Source: Diploscapter coronatus
Taxonomy: Eukaryota; Nematoda; Chromadorea; Rhabditida; Rhabditidae
DNA length: 64,000 bases
Direction of reading: 5' to 3'
Assembly: GCA_964036155.1 (NCBI GenBank)
Contig: OZ038422.1
Span: 76,903,201-76,967,200 of the forward strand
Shown one piece after another: positions 1 through 11,184 of the stretch; position 1 is the stretch's first letter, and every line of letters begins with the position of its first letter. Position numbers and translations under genes: made by a program. The notes under the pieces were generated by a model. The model saw only the letters and a list, made by a program, of their open reading frames with translations. It did not search any database and was not told the origin of the DNA.

Positions 1-3000
1 GAGATGAAGCAGATTTGATTGGCATCACCGATGAATCCATTATTTGCGATCCTTATAAGGCTAGTTTGATTCGATTTAGCGTTTTATTTAAACTTGATTC
101 CCTGTTTTGCTAAATTTGTCTCGAATAACTTTTTTTTCTTCATATTATTCCTTCAAAATCTTGTTTTTGGCAAAGAAACTTAGGAGAAACGGTATAATTA
201 GTTTTTACGAATTCAGGTAGAACTAAACCCTGCAGCAGCCAAGTTGAAGGAATTAGAATCGAAAATCAATGAGATGATCGCGAATATCACCGAAGGACTG
301 ATGCCATTTCCGAATCGAACATTCCCAACCATGAGTCCTTCTGAAGCAACTCGATACATCACGGAATATCCTCCATCGTACACCAAGGAAGACGAAAGAA
401 AAGACCTAGAAAAACGTGAGGAATATCTTTTTGTTATTTAATTTATAGAAAATCACCTATTTATTCTTTATAAAAATTTTGATTCGAAAAATTGTATAAT
501 TGATTAGCTAAACTATTAGCGTCTTTCAGAAAGAACGATGCCTTCAAATAAAATCCGAATAGGCGAAACAACAACAAAAATGACGAAGCACGATGCGATT
601 GAGTCAAATACAACTGAATCCGGAATTCAAACAGCGACAATGACGACGTCAGAACAACAACAGCAGCAGCAGCAACAACAAACAACGACGTCTGATTCCT
701 CCTGGCCTCAACTCTCCACTGCTCCTCCATTAGAGCCGTTCTATGAAGACGATGCGCTATATGAGTATGTGGATGATGATGGAAAGAAGATTGAAAAGGT
801 TGGTTCATTAAAATTATGGTTTCGCATTATCGTATTTGCTATTCGAAGGGTTGAAACATAGAAGGGCATACTCTTCTATTAGAGGGAATACGGTATGTCT
901 CCGATAAGTTTTTCCCCTTCTGAATTTAAACTTTAGAATCAAGATTCTTGATCTTCATTGAAATTTCACTATCTCAGATGAAAAGATAGGAAAAATTATA
1001 CGATTTACTTTATACATTTTTCTCTTTCTCAATTGCGAAAATCAGAAAACTTGATCTACATGATTTTTTCGTAATATCTGATAAGAAAGTAGAGAATTAA
1101 ATTTGATCATTTTTAAATTCTAAGACTTATTTGATGACTCAGTATTTTCAGAAGAAGAAGAAGGAATCCGTCCTAAACGAAACGACAGTAGCTCTGATAC
1201 ACGAAATGCGGCATAAAGAAAGAGAGGCGGAGAGGCAGAAAGAACTCGAAACGAATGCCATTATGCAATACGATGACGATGTCTATGATTATGTGGATAT
1301 GTTGTGAGTTTCTTCAATTAGTGAGAGATCTATAACTTTTCTAATATCTTCATTTTTTTAATTTGTTGAAATCTTATCAGCAGCGTTACAGGGCTGTAGT
1401 AACCAGGAAAAAATTAAATATTCTTGTAAAGTTGATTCAATTTTGAGGCGAAATAATGTTGACTGGTAAAAAATAAAATCGGCTTATTTTTCAAAAAGTA
1501 CAAATTTTAAATTTTAACGCCAAAAACACAATTTCAGCAAGCGTTTCAAAGAAAAGACGGGCATCTGGAGGGACAAGCGAAGGAGGCACGAATTTGAAGA
1601 AGAGCATGGAAGGGAAAAACGATCGGCAGAGGAGAACAAGGAAAAGGCCTCGGATAGAGGGGAGGATGAGAGTGAAACCGACTGGCTCAATCAAGCCAAA
1701 CATGGGGCGCTCACTGAGACACAGGCTAAAGAAGTTGAGGAGATCAAGCAGGCGAGATTTCTTCTTATTGTTAATTGTATACAATACTTATAAAAATCGA
1801 ATTTTAAAATTTCAAAGTTTTTTCTAATCATGGTTGTGCATAAAGAATGAGCAATACAAATATCACATTTGACGGCATTTTCCGAAAATTCGATCCTTAC
1901 GATAAAAAATGTGATTTTCAGAAAGAGGAAGAAGAGAAGAATGCGACGGAAACTAAATGGGTTGAAATTGAAGGAGTCGACACCTTAAACCCGTCCTTGC
2001 TCATTTCGAATATAGAAGCGATCCGAGCATTGGGGCTAAATGTCAAACCTGAAGCGTATATTCGATATCAAAAGGTATGAGCGTTTCCGCAATATTCATT
2101 TGTGCTGACACTCATTTTTAGGTTGGCCTTCATCTTCCCGGTATCTGCTCCACATTCACTCCTGCTAAAGTGGACGAATTCAAATCCGATGAGTTCGATA
2201 GCGATCTGGACGATATTGGCCCGATCGGAGTGAACTTGACGGCCCTCGAAGAGGCCGGGGTTGACTTGGATGCGCTCGCGAAGAAGCTTAGGAACGATAC
2301 TGAAGTAGACGATATTCTACAGAGAACGGCTAATTCCACAAAGTTTTCCAATTTAGTGCTTATTCGGGGGGAAAAAACGATAATTCCAGACACCACGGTG
2401 GCTCCTATATTCTTCCAGTCTTGAACAAAAACAAGTACGACCCGTTTTCTGCGCCGATCGTTTTTCAAGGCAGTGCTGTTGTTGTGCGATTCGGAATTTA
2501 CATCGAAAGCATGTCCAATTTTCAAACTACTACTATGGTATGATGTATGCGATTTATGAGTGTTCTTGAAAATCCCATACTTTCGTACACGTTGAAACGA
2601 AAAAATTATTTAGAAGAAGAAACTGCTTAAAAGTTATAAGAACATTTTTCAAATATTGAAAACGAAGATCAGCATTTAGGCGTGAAACATAAAATGGCTT
2701 GCTCTTGCTCTTTTTCTTCTTGTAAATTTTAGTCAGTATGCATTTATATTTAGCCTTTCTATATTATCATTCTTCCCCTTTTAAACCGATAGTTTTTCAA
2801 TTCATCTAAAATGACGAAAGATCAATGAAGTTGAGGACTACGATATGGACATCTACCTGCTGATGTCGTGGCGCGATGCCCGTCTGGTGAATCGGTACGA
2901 CCAGCCGATCCTCGTCAAGGAAGAGGAGATCCTCGAGAAGATCTGGCGGCCCGACCCCTTCTTTGCCAATGCAAAAGAAGCGGAATTCCACGAAGTCACT

Positions 3001-5059
3001 TTCCTCAATTTCCTAATGCGAATCTACTCCGATGGACTCGTTCTTTATGAAACTAGGTCAATTAGTTCTTCCCAACAAGGAGTTTGGAACAGTGTAAATC
3101 ACGGATCTTACTCAAAACTAGTAGGTTACCTAAATCGAATGCGCTGAACACATTAGTAAAATAAGAAAGACGTTAAAGATCCCAAATAGTGCCGCAATTT
3201 GGCCGCGAATTTTATTTTGCTGCTGCAGCAGCGAATAATGGCATTGTCAACACTCGATTTTACAATGTAAGCTAATTTCGAATTTCTGTTGACGCATTGT
3301 AAAGTAAGTATTTAATTGAAAGTAGGAGCTAAACTGCAGAGCTATTCGGGACCTTTAGCGTTTCCTGACTTGATTATCGTGATCAGTAGGTTCGATCGGG
3401 GTTACCTACCGATTTTGAGCATGATTCGTGATTTACGCAGTCTACGTTCCTTGTAAGATAAAAAAAAATAATTTTATGAATTCTCGTAAAGTTCACTTGT
3501 TTTTCAAGTTATCGAATTTTTATCGTCACAATTAGTCGAAATTCACAATAAGTTAAATCTATCTGAATTTTAATTTCAATTCATTTTCAGAGTGAAAATC
3601 ACGCCCTCCTGCAATCTGATTCTCTGCAAATATCCCCATGACAAGCAAACCTGTGATTTAATGATTAAATCTTGTAAGATCCAATATTCATCATCCATTT
3701 TTCCCGCTGATAATTTTAAAATCGATAACATTTTGACACAAAGCATGCCAATAATGTTGGAAGAGACATCATTTCTCTTATCCTATCTTACACTACTATT
3801 TTACTCGTGCACCGTGTCATAACGTTTAGTAATTTTTAGACGGAGTTATTTTCTTTCAGTTGCCTATCCCGTCGAGACAGTTCGATTTGAATGGTTTACC
3901 CGAAGAAAAGATGCAATCGATAAAAATCCCGACGTAAAATTGCCTGAGCTATATATCGATAGATACGAGCCAACTACTTGTCCTTCGACTAGAAAATCTG
4001 GTGATCTTTGTTTCTATTTACCTAAAACTTAACTGAGACAATTTCAACATTCATTTTTGATAGCAGAACGAGAAAGGAGTTTAGCAATTTCCCCTATCGG
4101 AAAAGTGCAAATCTGAACAAGTTTGTCTATTTACTGATTTGAAAAATTCAGGTGAATTTTCCTGCCTCAGAGCCGTATTCCGATTGAAGCGAGATGTCGG
4201 ATTTCATATCGCTCAAACGTACATCCCAACTTCGTTGGCTCTCATGTTCTCTTGGGTAATCGTTTTCAAAGTTTAGTTTGGATAATTCTTGCCAATTAGG
4301 TAGGCGTCTGGCTCCCAGAAGAATTCATGGAGGGGAGAATTGGTGTTGCAATTACAGTGCTTCTAACTTTGTCAACTGAATCTGCCGGAGCCAGAGAACA
4401 TCTACCGTCGGTTTCTTATCTTAAGGTAATTTTAGCTTCAGCTATAACTTTTATTTAGATATTTCTATTATTTTTAAATCCAATTTTATTTAGGCCATTG
4501 ATTTATGGTTCGGTTTCATTACCGGGTTTGTGTTCTTCACCCTGCTCCAAACCCTATTCGTGATCGGTTTCGACAAACGGGCCAGTCAACTGGTATTTTT
4601 ATTTTAATTCGATTTTACATTTTACATTTGAATTTAAGAAAAAATGGGCCACTAAAAAGAAGACAGATCTGACCGAAGAATTGCGAGAAGCTTTGCTCGA
4701 AAAAGCGAAGCGATACCATAAAACTGGAAGGTCAAAATATCGCCCTAGTTTTTAAAATGAACTCATTTTCAGATACCTCGACAACTTCTGTCGAGTCTTT
4801 TATCCTCTAAGTTTTGTGCTATTTCTAATTATGTACTATTTCGTATTTACCGAGGGCCGACAGGTTAGTTCATTTATGAATTTCTATACAATTTCTCATT
4901 AAACCCAAATTTGATGAAGAAAACAAGGAATATGTATAAATTTATGATGTTTTAAAATACTACCTAAACTTTACCACTATGAAAATCAACAAAATTTGAT
5001 AATCCATGATTTTTAATTAAATTAAAAATATTTAGGACGACTGTATGAATCGGCGATGA
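1..5059 (+). CDS. Cys-loop ligand-gated ion channel subunit (5' end outside window)
   Basis: Pentameric ligand-gated channel subunit of the nematode LGC group, acting in the plasma membrane. Exons read: 1-59, 217-415, 530-798, 1152-1303, 1538-1751, 1922-2074, 2122-2537, 2821-3056, 3591-3673, 3860-4000, 4152-4255, 4300-4425, 4494-4592, 4639-4730, 4773-4863, 5036-5059; all phases agree except for one missing base in exon 2122-2537. The ligand-binding domain starts near 2420. The Cys-loop has 13 residues between its cysteines (ends YPHDKQTC, 3591-3673). A second cysteine pair (CPSTRKSGEFSC) is of the GlyR/GluCl type. M1-M3 lie in 4152-4592, a short basic loop follows, and M4 ends MYYFVFTEGRQ. 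Before M2 the anion-channel motif PAR reads EGR. The roughly 330-residue N-terminal part is acidic and charged with a polyQ run, and is unlike usual LGIC leaders. The ligand cannot be told from sequence. Confident in family, less in the N-terminal exons. Confidence 0.85.
60..216 (+). other. Probable GC-AG intron
   Basis: Exon 1-59 ends AAG and is followed by GCTAGT rather than GT. The acceptor is TTCAG before 217. Joining here keeps the frame (…CDPYK then VELNP…). A GT donor giving an open frame was not found. Confidence 0.5.
650..690 (+). repeat. CAA/CAG triplet tract coding polyglutamine
   Basis: Mixed CAA and CAG codons in exon 530-798 of the ion channel give a run of about nine glutamines flanked by threonines. 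The mixed codons suggest a tract kept as coding sequence rather than a pure slipping microsatellite. It lies in the unusual N-terminal extension. Confidence 0.8.
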
Positions 5060-5321
5060 CATTCTGATTTATCGATTATTTTAATTTTTGAGTGATTTAT
5101 CTCAGTCTCGAATTCCTCAGCTTTACCTCAGTCAAGGACACGATTTCCGCGTGCTCAAAACGAGCTTTCGAACGACTTTTTTCAGAGGCAAACACGAGTG
5201 TTGTCATATTTTCATGGTAATTTGGATTTTTCGCATTTTTCATTTTTTTTAGAATATCGTGAAAAATCTAAATTATCTATGTTTATTTATATTTATATTG
5301 TTTCATAAAAATAAATGCGTA

Positions 5322-6178
5322 TTAATCATCTCTCGTTTCATCGATTTGAAAAGTCCCGACGAGAAATAGACTTCTTCCAGTGTCGTTCTTGAATTTCACT
5401 CCTCTTCTCGCTTTCGGTAGTAATTCGTCTGAAATCAAATTCATAATTTTTAATCAAGTTCAAACTTCAGATTTAGATTTATAAAATTATAGTTTGTAAC
5501 ATTTTAACCCTAAGTTAATCTCAACTTTTGATCCAAGCTTTCAATAGCTCTTAAAGAAATTAAACTGAGCATAATTCTAACTGCAGGATTAATTCGTCTA
5601 TGATGTGCTACCTGGAAACACGTCCGGATTTCTCCTCTGATAATCCCACTCCCAATCAGGTTCTTCTTCGACATCGTCTTCAGAATTCCTCCTGGCCCTT
5701 CGAGATCGCGCATCTCTCATCGACTGATCCAACAAGTCATCCGTGTCAGAGGGGTCTTCAACCCTCTTCCTTTTGAAGTCATTTTGATCAGATAGATAAA
5801 TAGGATCTGTTTGCACTATTTCGTTCACCCTGAAAAACAAACTTCATAATAAAGGAGCTATTTTAAAATTATTATCTTATTTATTATTTTTAGCTTACCT
5901 TCCAGAACCATCATCGATTCTTTCCTGGGTACTTCCCTGATTTTTCCGAACCGGAATTCTTCTAACTGGAATCACAGGGATTTCATCTTCAACTCGTTTA
6001 GAACGATTGTTAGAAGGCTCAGGAATAGGTTCTATTTTAAAAGTCAACATTTATGCTAATTTAAAATTTCACCTGATTCCAGCCTTCGCTTCTTGGCTTC
6101 ATAATTTTCTCTGTTTCTTCGACGTCTTCGTTCTCCATTCACCCAGACATAACGTTTGAACTCACTTCTATCGGACAT
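5322..6178 (-). CDS. Small charged protein of unknown function
   Basis: Not recognised. Exons on the minus strand: 6178-6073, 6031-5899, 5829-5612, 5428-5322; phases close and the frame ends in TAA. Start chosen at ATG 6178, because a 3' splice-like site (TTTCTCTAG) lies about 22 bases upstream. The protein is about 187 residues. It begins MSDRSEFKRYVWVNGERRR, then has a basic stretch, a proline/valine/arginine middle (EIPVIPVRRIPVRK) and a long acidic/basic region (DDVEEEPDWEWDYQRR). The end is more ordered (GVKFKNDTGRSLFLVGTFQI). No signal peptide or membrane segment. Composition suggests a nuclear or RNA/chromatin-associated factor, but this is only inference. It is tail-to-tail with the ion channel, 262 bp apart. 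Confidence 0.65.
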
Positions 6179-6568
6179 AGATCATAGAATCATTTAACTA
6201 GAGAAAATCAGTAGAAAGTGTAGAAAAATGCTTACTTGTTGTGCTTTGAATATTTTGAAGATAGTCTTGAATTTTATCTAAACTTGAGAAATCGATAGAG
6301 AGTTAGCTTAAAAATTGTTTTTGTTCTGTTTCGGAACAATTGGAAGGTAGCCTATGGTAACAAGAAGAAAGAAGCGGATAATGAATTTCTAATTGTCTCG
6401 GGATTGCACAAGAAAAATCATCTTTGAAGGGTGCCTGCATAGAAATGAGAATGACATCAATTTTCATGCATGCAATCATCAAACAATCATATCGCTTTCT
6501 CTTGCATTACACTACAATCACAACATCTTGTTTCGTGAGGTAACCAATTTATTCCTATCTCCAATCGA
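6179..6568. other. Intergenic, divergent start region
   Basis: About 390 bp between the starts of two divergent genes. AT-rich. No clear TATA box or repeat was seen; it presumably holds the promoters of both neighbours. Confidence 0.5.
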
Positions 6569-8264
6569 ATGGCAATTTATCACAATTTTTGCATCTTATT
6601 GATATGGATTAACATTGGTATTTGTTTTATTTATTTCAATTTCAATTATTTTAATAAGTATCATCAGTATCATCGGCTGACGATTTATTGCGAATTTATT
6701 GTCGGTTTCGCTATAGGAAGCATCTTTGTGATGGGGTTAGTTGTTCTCTTAATTCTCTGAAATCTTCTGATTTAGATAGATCAATTTCCCCTTGCACTTC
6801 AAAGCGGCAACAGTAAACATCCGAAGGATCCATTTACGGGGGAATCTGGACTGTAGGACATCTGTGAAAGTATCAAGACTATCGACTTTGCCTACAGACT
6901 GCCCAGAAACACAAGGAAACAAAGTCGAGCCACTTTTGCCGACTTTTCTCCTGATAATCACTGGGGATTCAGGGAAGAGTTGGATGAAGATCAGGAACAA
7001 AAGGTTAAAAGGTTTTCGTTAAACCTCGGTTGAATATTATTTTAGGAAGTTCATGAACAAGAAGCTTTGAAATCCCTTGCTCAAGAATTAGACAGAGCAG
7101 AAACTGCACAACCTGTTCCGGAAACAACTCTACCGCCAAATCCAGAACACAATGGACTGCTTAAGGATGTGGGGAATGTCAGTAAGTGAAAAAGAAAAAA
7201 AACTTGGTTTAAATCACGAAATATGAAAATTTGAGACGTCGGTTTCGGAGTCGGAGTGGGCGTACCGGGAAATGACCCCGTTAGCGTTGGGACTAGGGTG
7301 GGATGTTTCTGGCAAAAAAAACCACGAAACTACGAATTTAGTTCGGATTAGACCTGGGCGCATCGGGTTTAGCAGGAAAACTACCGATTGGTCAGGATAT
7401 TTTCCCAAGACAGGTAAGGGAATTTCAGTTTCACATAGAATAATATTCAATTTTCAAATAAATCGAACTAAAGAAATTGAAATTTGTCGTTTGTAAAAAT
7501 CGAGGATAAGGAGCGGCACTGAAAATGTTAGTTTCAAGCAATAAACATTTGGCGCCACTACTTAGGGTCGATAATTACTTGATCGAATTTGTAGGAAATT
7601 AGAGGAAATATTCAGGAAAACCGAATCCGGCAGAAAGAGGATCGGGATTGTTCTAAACTAGGAAAAAAGGGGGGTGAGCAGAAAGGATAGGGGGACTGTT
7701 CAAACAGCCAGTCAAATAGAGAGACATCCCTAATATGGAGGGGGGAGGATCAAGCTGTGCAAACTCGCAAATTAGACACTAACAAATGAGATATGAGATA
7801 GTCCTTTTGTCCTTTATCCGATGATATATAGCTAAATTGGGCAATATTCGAAACATTTCGAAAATCCTCACCGCCTAGTATAGGATAATCAATGAAACTG
7901 ACTGGGGTTATAATTTTAGGAAAAAAATCTCATGAATTTCAAACCAAAACTGAACGAATTTTCAAGTTGTGTTTGGAGATTGTAAAATTTCCAGGGCGAA
8001 CAAATTTCCCTGAATGACTACGATGGTAACAAAGCTCTGATAGTGCCAGACAAGTGGAGGAAATATTGGAATGCGGTCTATGTTAGTGATCTCTATCTCA
8101 TAACAATACAGACTGACGTCGTAATTCACCATTTTTAGTTTATAAAAGCCGAACTTCATCGTGACGTCATTTTTTTCAATTTTCAGGCAGGAGACATCAA
8201 AATTCCGCAGTATCAGCCGGTAAAAAGCCTTGTTGGGGTGAACAGCGGAATTGGAATTGGATGA
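6569..8264 (+). pseudogene. Putative secreted Gly/Val-containing protein with in-frame TAG
   Basis: Not recognised. Exons: 6569-6617, 6780-7003, 7046-7181, 7236-7304, 7373-7413, 7995-8081, 8187-8264, with consistent phases and a final TGA. The first exon encodes a hydrophobic leader (MAIYHNFCILLIWINI) that would serve as a signal peptide. Then come a charged region with EELDEDQEQKEVHEQEALK, a Pro-rich linker, a Gly/Val stretch (VGFGVGVGVPGND), KLPIGQDIFPRQGEQISLND, and a hydrophobic tail ending VNSGIGIG. In this model a TAG at 6854-6856 interrupts exon 2, although both sides stay in the same frame. Either the gene is broken, a base is wrong, or an alternative 117-nt intron (GT 6813 to AG 6929) removes it. 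The two early joins and the 7304 donor are weak. Marked as pseudogene only because of the stop. Confidence 0.5.
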
Positions 8265-8283
8265 TTGTTTTATTTTGAATTAG

Positions 8284-8300
8284 AATAAATAAATAAATTT
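8284..8300 (+). terminator. AATAAA polyadenylation signals
   Basis: Overlapping AATAAA copies lie 20-35 bases after the TGA at 8264 and only about 20 bases from the stop codon of the convergent WDR83 gene. The two 3' ends must be very short or overlap. Confidence 0.6.
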
Positions 8301-8311
8301 AATTAGTTAAA

Positions 8312-10598
8312 TTATTCAACAACAATTTCATCATTCTTCGGCACCCATAAGAATAGCATTTGCCCTGCGGCTGTAAGGAGATGTGGTTTCTTCGGATTCG
8401 CGGCCACAGAATGGACGACTTTCGAAGTGTGCGGCAGTTTCACTGCCACTTCACCGGTGATCAGGCTAAATTGATTCTTGTATTACGAAAACAAAGCTGA
8501 TGATTTTCCAACTTCAACCTTACCTCCATTAATTTCAATTTTAAGATGAAGATCAACTCAAAATCTGTTTTTTAAAAGTTCAATAAAGTTGAATTTGAAT
8601 TCCTACCATTTCGCGTATTTATAGGAAAAAATGTCGGAAAGTTACTTGTAAATGTAAGCGCTGCTATCCTCAGATCCCGTGGCCACGTACTCGCAATTCG
8701 ACAGAATCGCGTTGTCGATTTTGTACTCGCCGTTTTTATGGCTCTTATAGCTGAAATTAGAATAATCAATATTTCTAGGCAATTTGCAAAAATCGTAACT
8801 TCATAAGGCACTTCCATCCTATATTTAGGGACCGCAAATGTTTTTTTTTTGCAAAATTTCAGCAAATGTTCTACTCCAAGTGACCAAATTCGATGCAACT
8901 AAGACATTCGTAAAGAAAAAAATATATAAATCATGTTTGATCAAGAGAATTGGCCAAAACTAGTCAGCTAATCGAACAAGCTTTTTACTTCTACGCCGGT
9001 AGCTATCATGAGTGTAGGCGCACTTCCTGATATAATTTTCCGGTCAAAGCGCATTTATATGAACGATGTATCGAAGAATCTGATGATGCCTTTTCGTGCC
9101 TCACCACTTTTAAGGGTATTTGCTTCTCATTTTTTGAGATTTCAAATGATCACTTTCTGAACAAAAGCGAAAAATGAAGTGGGCAGGAGTCTGTGGTCTC
9201 TACCTATATTTCGTCTTCTGACTACCCTAGGCTATGTCTTATGAAATTTCAATATAAAAAAAAATCAGTTTCAAAAATTGAGTAAACAAACTTACTCAAC
9301 TAGCATTTTCCCGTTGCTTTTGTCCATCATTCTGAGGTGGCTGTTTTGAGTGGTGGCGAGAATGCAATTGGAATCTGGGGTGAAATGCACGCTTGTCACT
9401 GCTTCTCCGAGGAAATCCACGTACATCTGAATTTCAATGAAAACCGTCAGAAATATTAGTAAAATTTTTTTTTAATTTGAATTTTTATAAAGAGAAGTTA
9501 TTAGATTATTGAGAAAATGATGTAACTTGAAAAAGAAACGATTCAATTTCAATAAAGAAAGTGAAATTTAGAAGATGTCGTGTTTAAAAGAAAAGCAATC
9601 CTTGCCATTCCATCCCTGATGTTGTAAATCCTGTAGCTGCAATCTGCAGAGCCGGCAACGATTTCGTGTTTGTTGATGTCGATGCTCAGGATGCCGTCGG
9701 TGGATTCCGTGAACATCTGAAATTCATTCTTTTTCTAGCCTTTATGATAAGCAAAATAGAAGTTATCAGAATATTTCTTTTCCGTCAGTTTTCAATTTAT
9801 ACATCATTATTTTTTACTAAAAAATTTCTTTTAAAAAATCGATAATTCAAAAGTATTCACCTGAACAGCCTTTTCACTTCGACTTCTATTGTCCCAGGCT
9901 TGCATGGTGCCGTCCATCGAGCCGCTGAACACGATACTCGATTCCTCGTTGAAGGCGACCGCATTTACTCGGGCTAAAAATCAATAATTCTCAAAAATGC
10001 GAAGAAAAAATGGAGATTTAGGTTTAGTTTTATGCGCTTACCTCCATGCCCCCTCCATCTTCTAAGCTGCTTCCCGGTTTCAACATCGAACACAGTCACA
10101 GCCCTGTCCGCTCCACCACAGACAATTTGTGCGTTGTCGGACGAGGACTGAGCGTCGAAGACCTGAACTTTTATCGTAATTATTGAAAGTTTACAATAAT
10201 TCTTTTCTTCAATAAAGCTGGTCTTCATTGACCGAAACTCCATTCAACTTATTATACTTGAAGAATGAAAAAGAATTTAAAATTGCGAAAAAGGAGAAAA
10301 GTCGATCTTCATCATTTATTAGATGTAGAATTTAAAAAATAAATAAGCATGAAAATCGAAATATTTTAATTTATACCTCATTTCCAGTGCCAGTATAAGT
10401 CTTGAGCAAGGTCGAAGTTAATGGATTCCATAATTTGACTGTTTTATCAGACCCACAGGATAGACAGTAATTGCCATCCACTGAAAATTAGCATACTTTC
10501 ATTTCAAGCAAATATTTTTTCTAACCATTATATCTCACAGCCCTAACTGCACCTTGCTTGCAGTCTATCGATTTCGCCCGTTCCGAGGGAAAGTCCAT
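8312..10598 (-). CDS. wdr83: WD-repeat protein WDR83/MORG1
   Basis: Orthologue of WDR83 (MORG1), a seven-bladed WD40 scaffold linked in animals to MAPK modules and to the spliceosome. Exons: 10598-10526, 10480-10377, 10162-10042, 9973-9861, 9716-9606, 9426-9296, 8750-8646, 8465-8312; all phases close. Landmarks in order: AVRAVRYN, CGSDKTVKLWNP, FDAQSSSDNAQIVCGGADRA, FSGSMDGTMQAWD, the RDGM-MYVDF join (matching human RMGQLFSDY in length), YKSHKNGEYKID, ATGSEDS. About 300 residues, normal for the family. The donor after 9606 is GC (ATG|GCAAGG). A TTTTTAG acceptor lies four bases before ATG 10598, so the start is probably trans-spliced. Last of three same-strand genes. Confidence 0.93.
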
Positions 10599-11184
10599 CT
10601 TTCTAAAAACTAAAATATAAAAACTTTTAAAAATAAAAACATATATTGGACAGTTAGAAAACTGCAATTAAAAATGAAATTAAAAAAATATAAAACTGAG
10701 TTTTATTTGTCAATCCTTAACCGCGTAATCACAATTGAAAGGAACAATTCAAACAATAACAATAAGAAAAAAGCAAGATATGACAAGAATATAGAAATAT
10801 TCTTGACTTAGGCTATAAAAGTTTAAATAAAATAAAACAATTTTAAGAAAACCACATTATAAAATTTAACAGGAAGGAATAACAATCAAAGTTCAAGGAC
10901 TTATGGAGTTAAATTTAACAATAACCTCAGAAAATGAATTAGAAAATAACTTTGAAGATTTAGAATTTGTTCTGTCTTTTGTGACTAAATGTTACATTAG
11001 AGTAAATTGATAATTGAAATATAAACAGGAACTTTGCATTTTATTCGGGCATTTTTCATTTTGTCATTTTCTCTAAAGATTTCTAACTTAACTCCATAAA
11101 TCCTCGATCATCTATAAAAATTCGCAAAAATGACTCGTGTGTAGACTTTACCCGACTTCCATTAATTCTTCATTCTTCACCTCC
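10599..11184. other. Intergenic, AT-rich
   Basis: 586 bp between the DUF1308 gene stop and the WDR83 start. Very AT-rich with poly-A/T runs. Nothing coding was found; if the three genes are one operon this would be the intercistronic spacer. Confidence 0.5.

Noticed and set aside
461..808. 115-codon minus-strand ORF with Val/Ala and His runs
   Set aside because: Shadow of the CAA/CAG tract and neighbouring exon of the ion channel.
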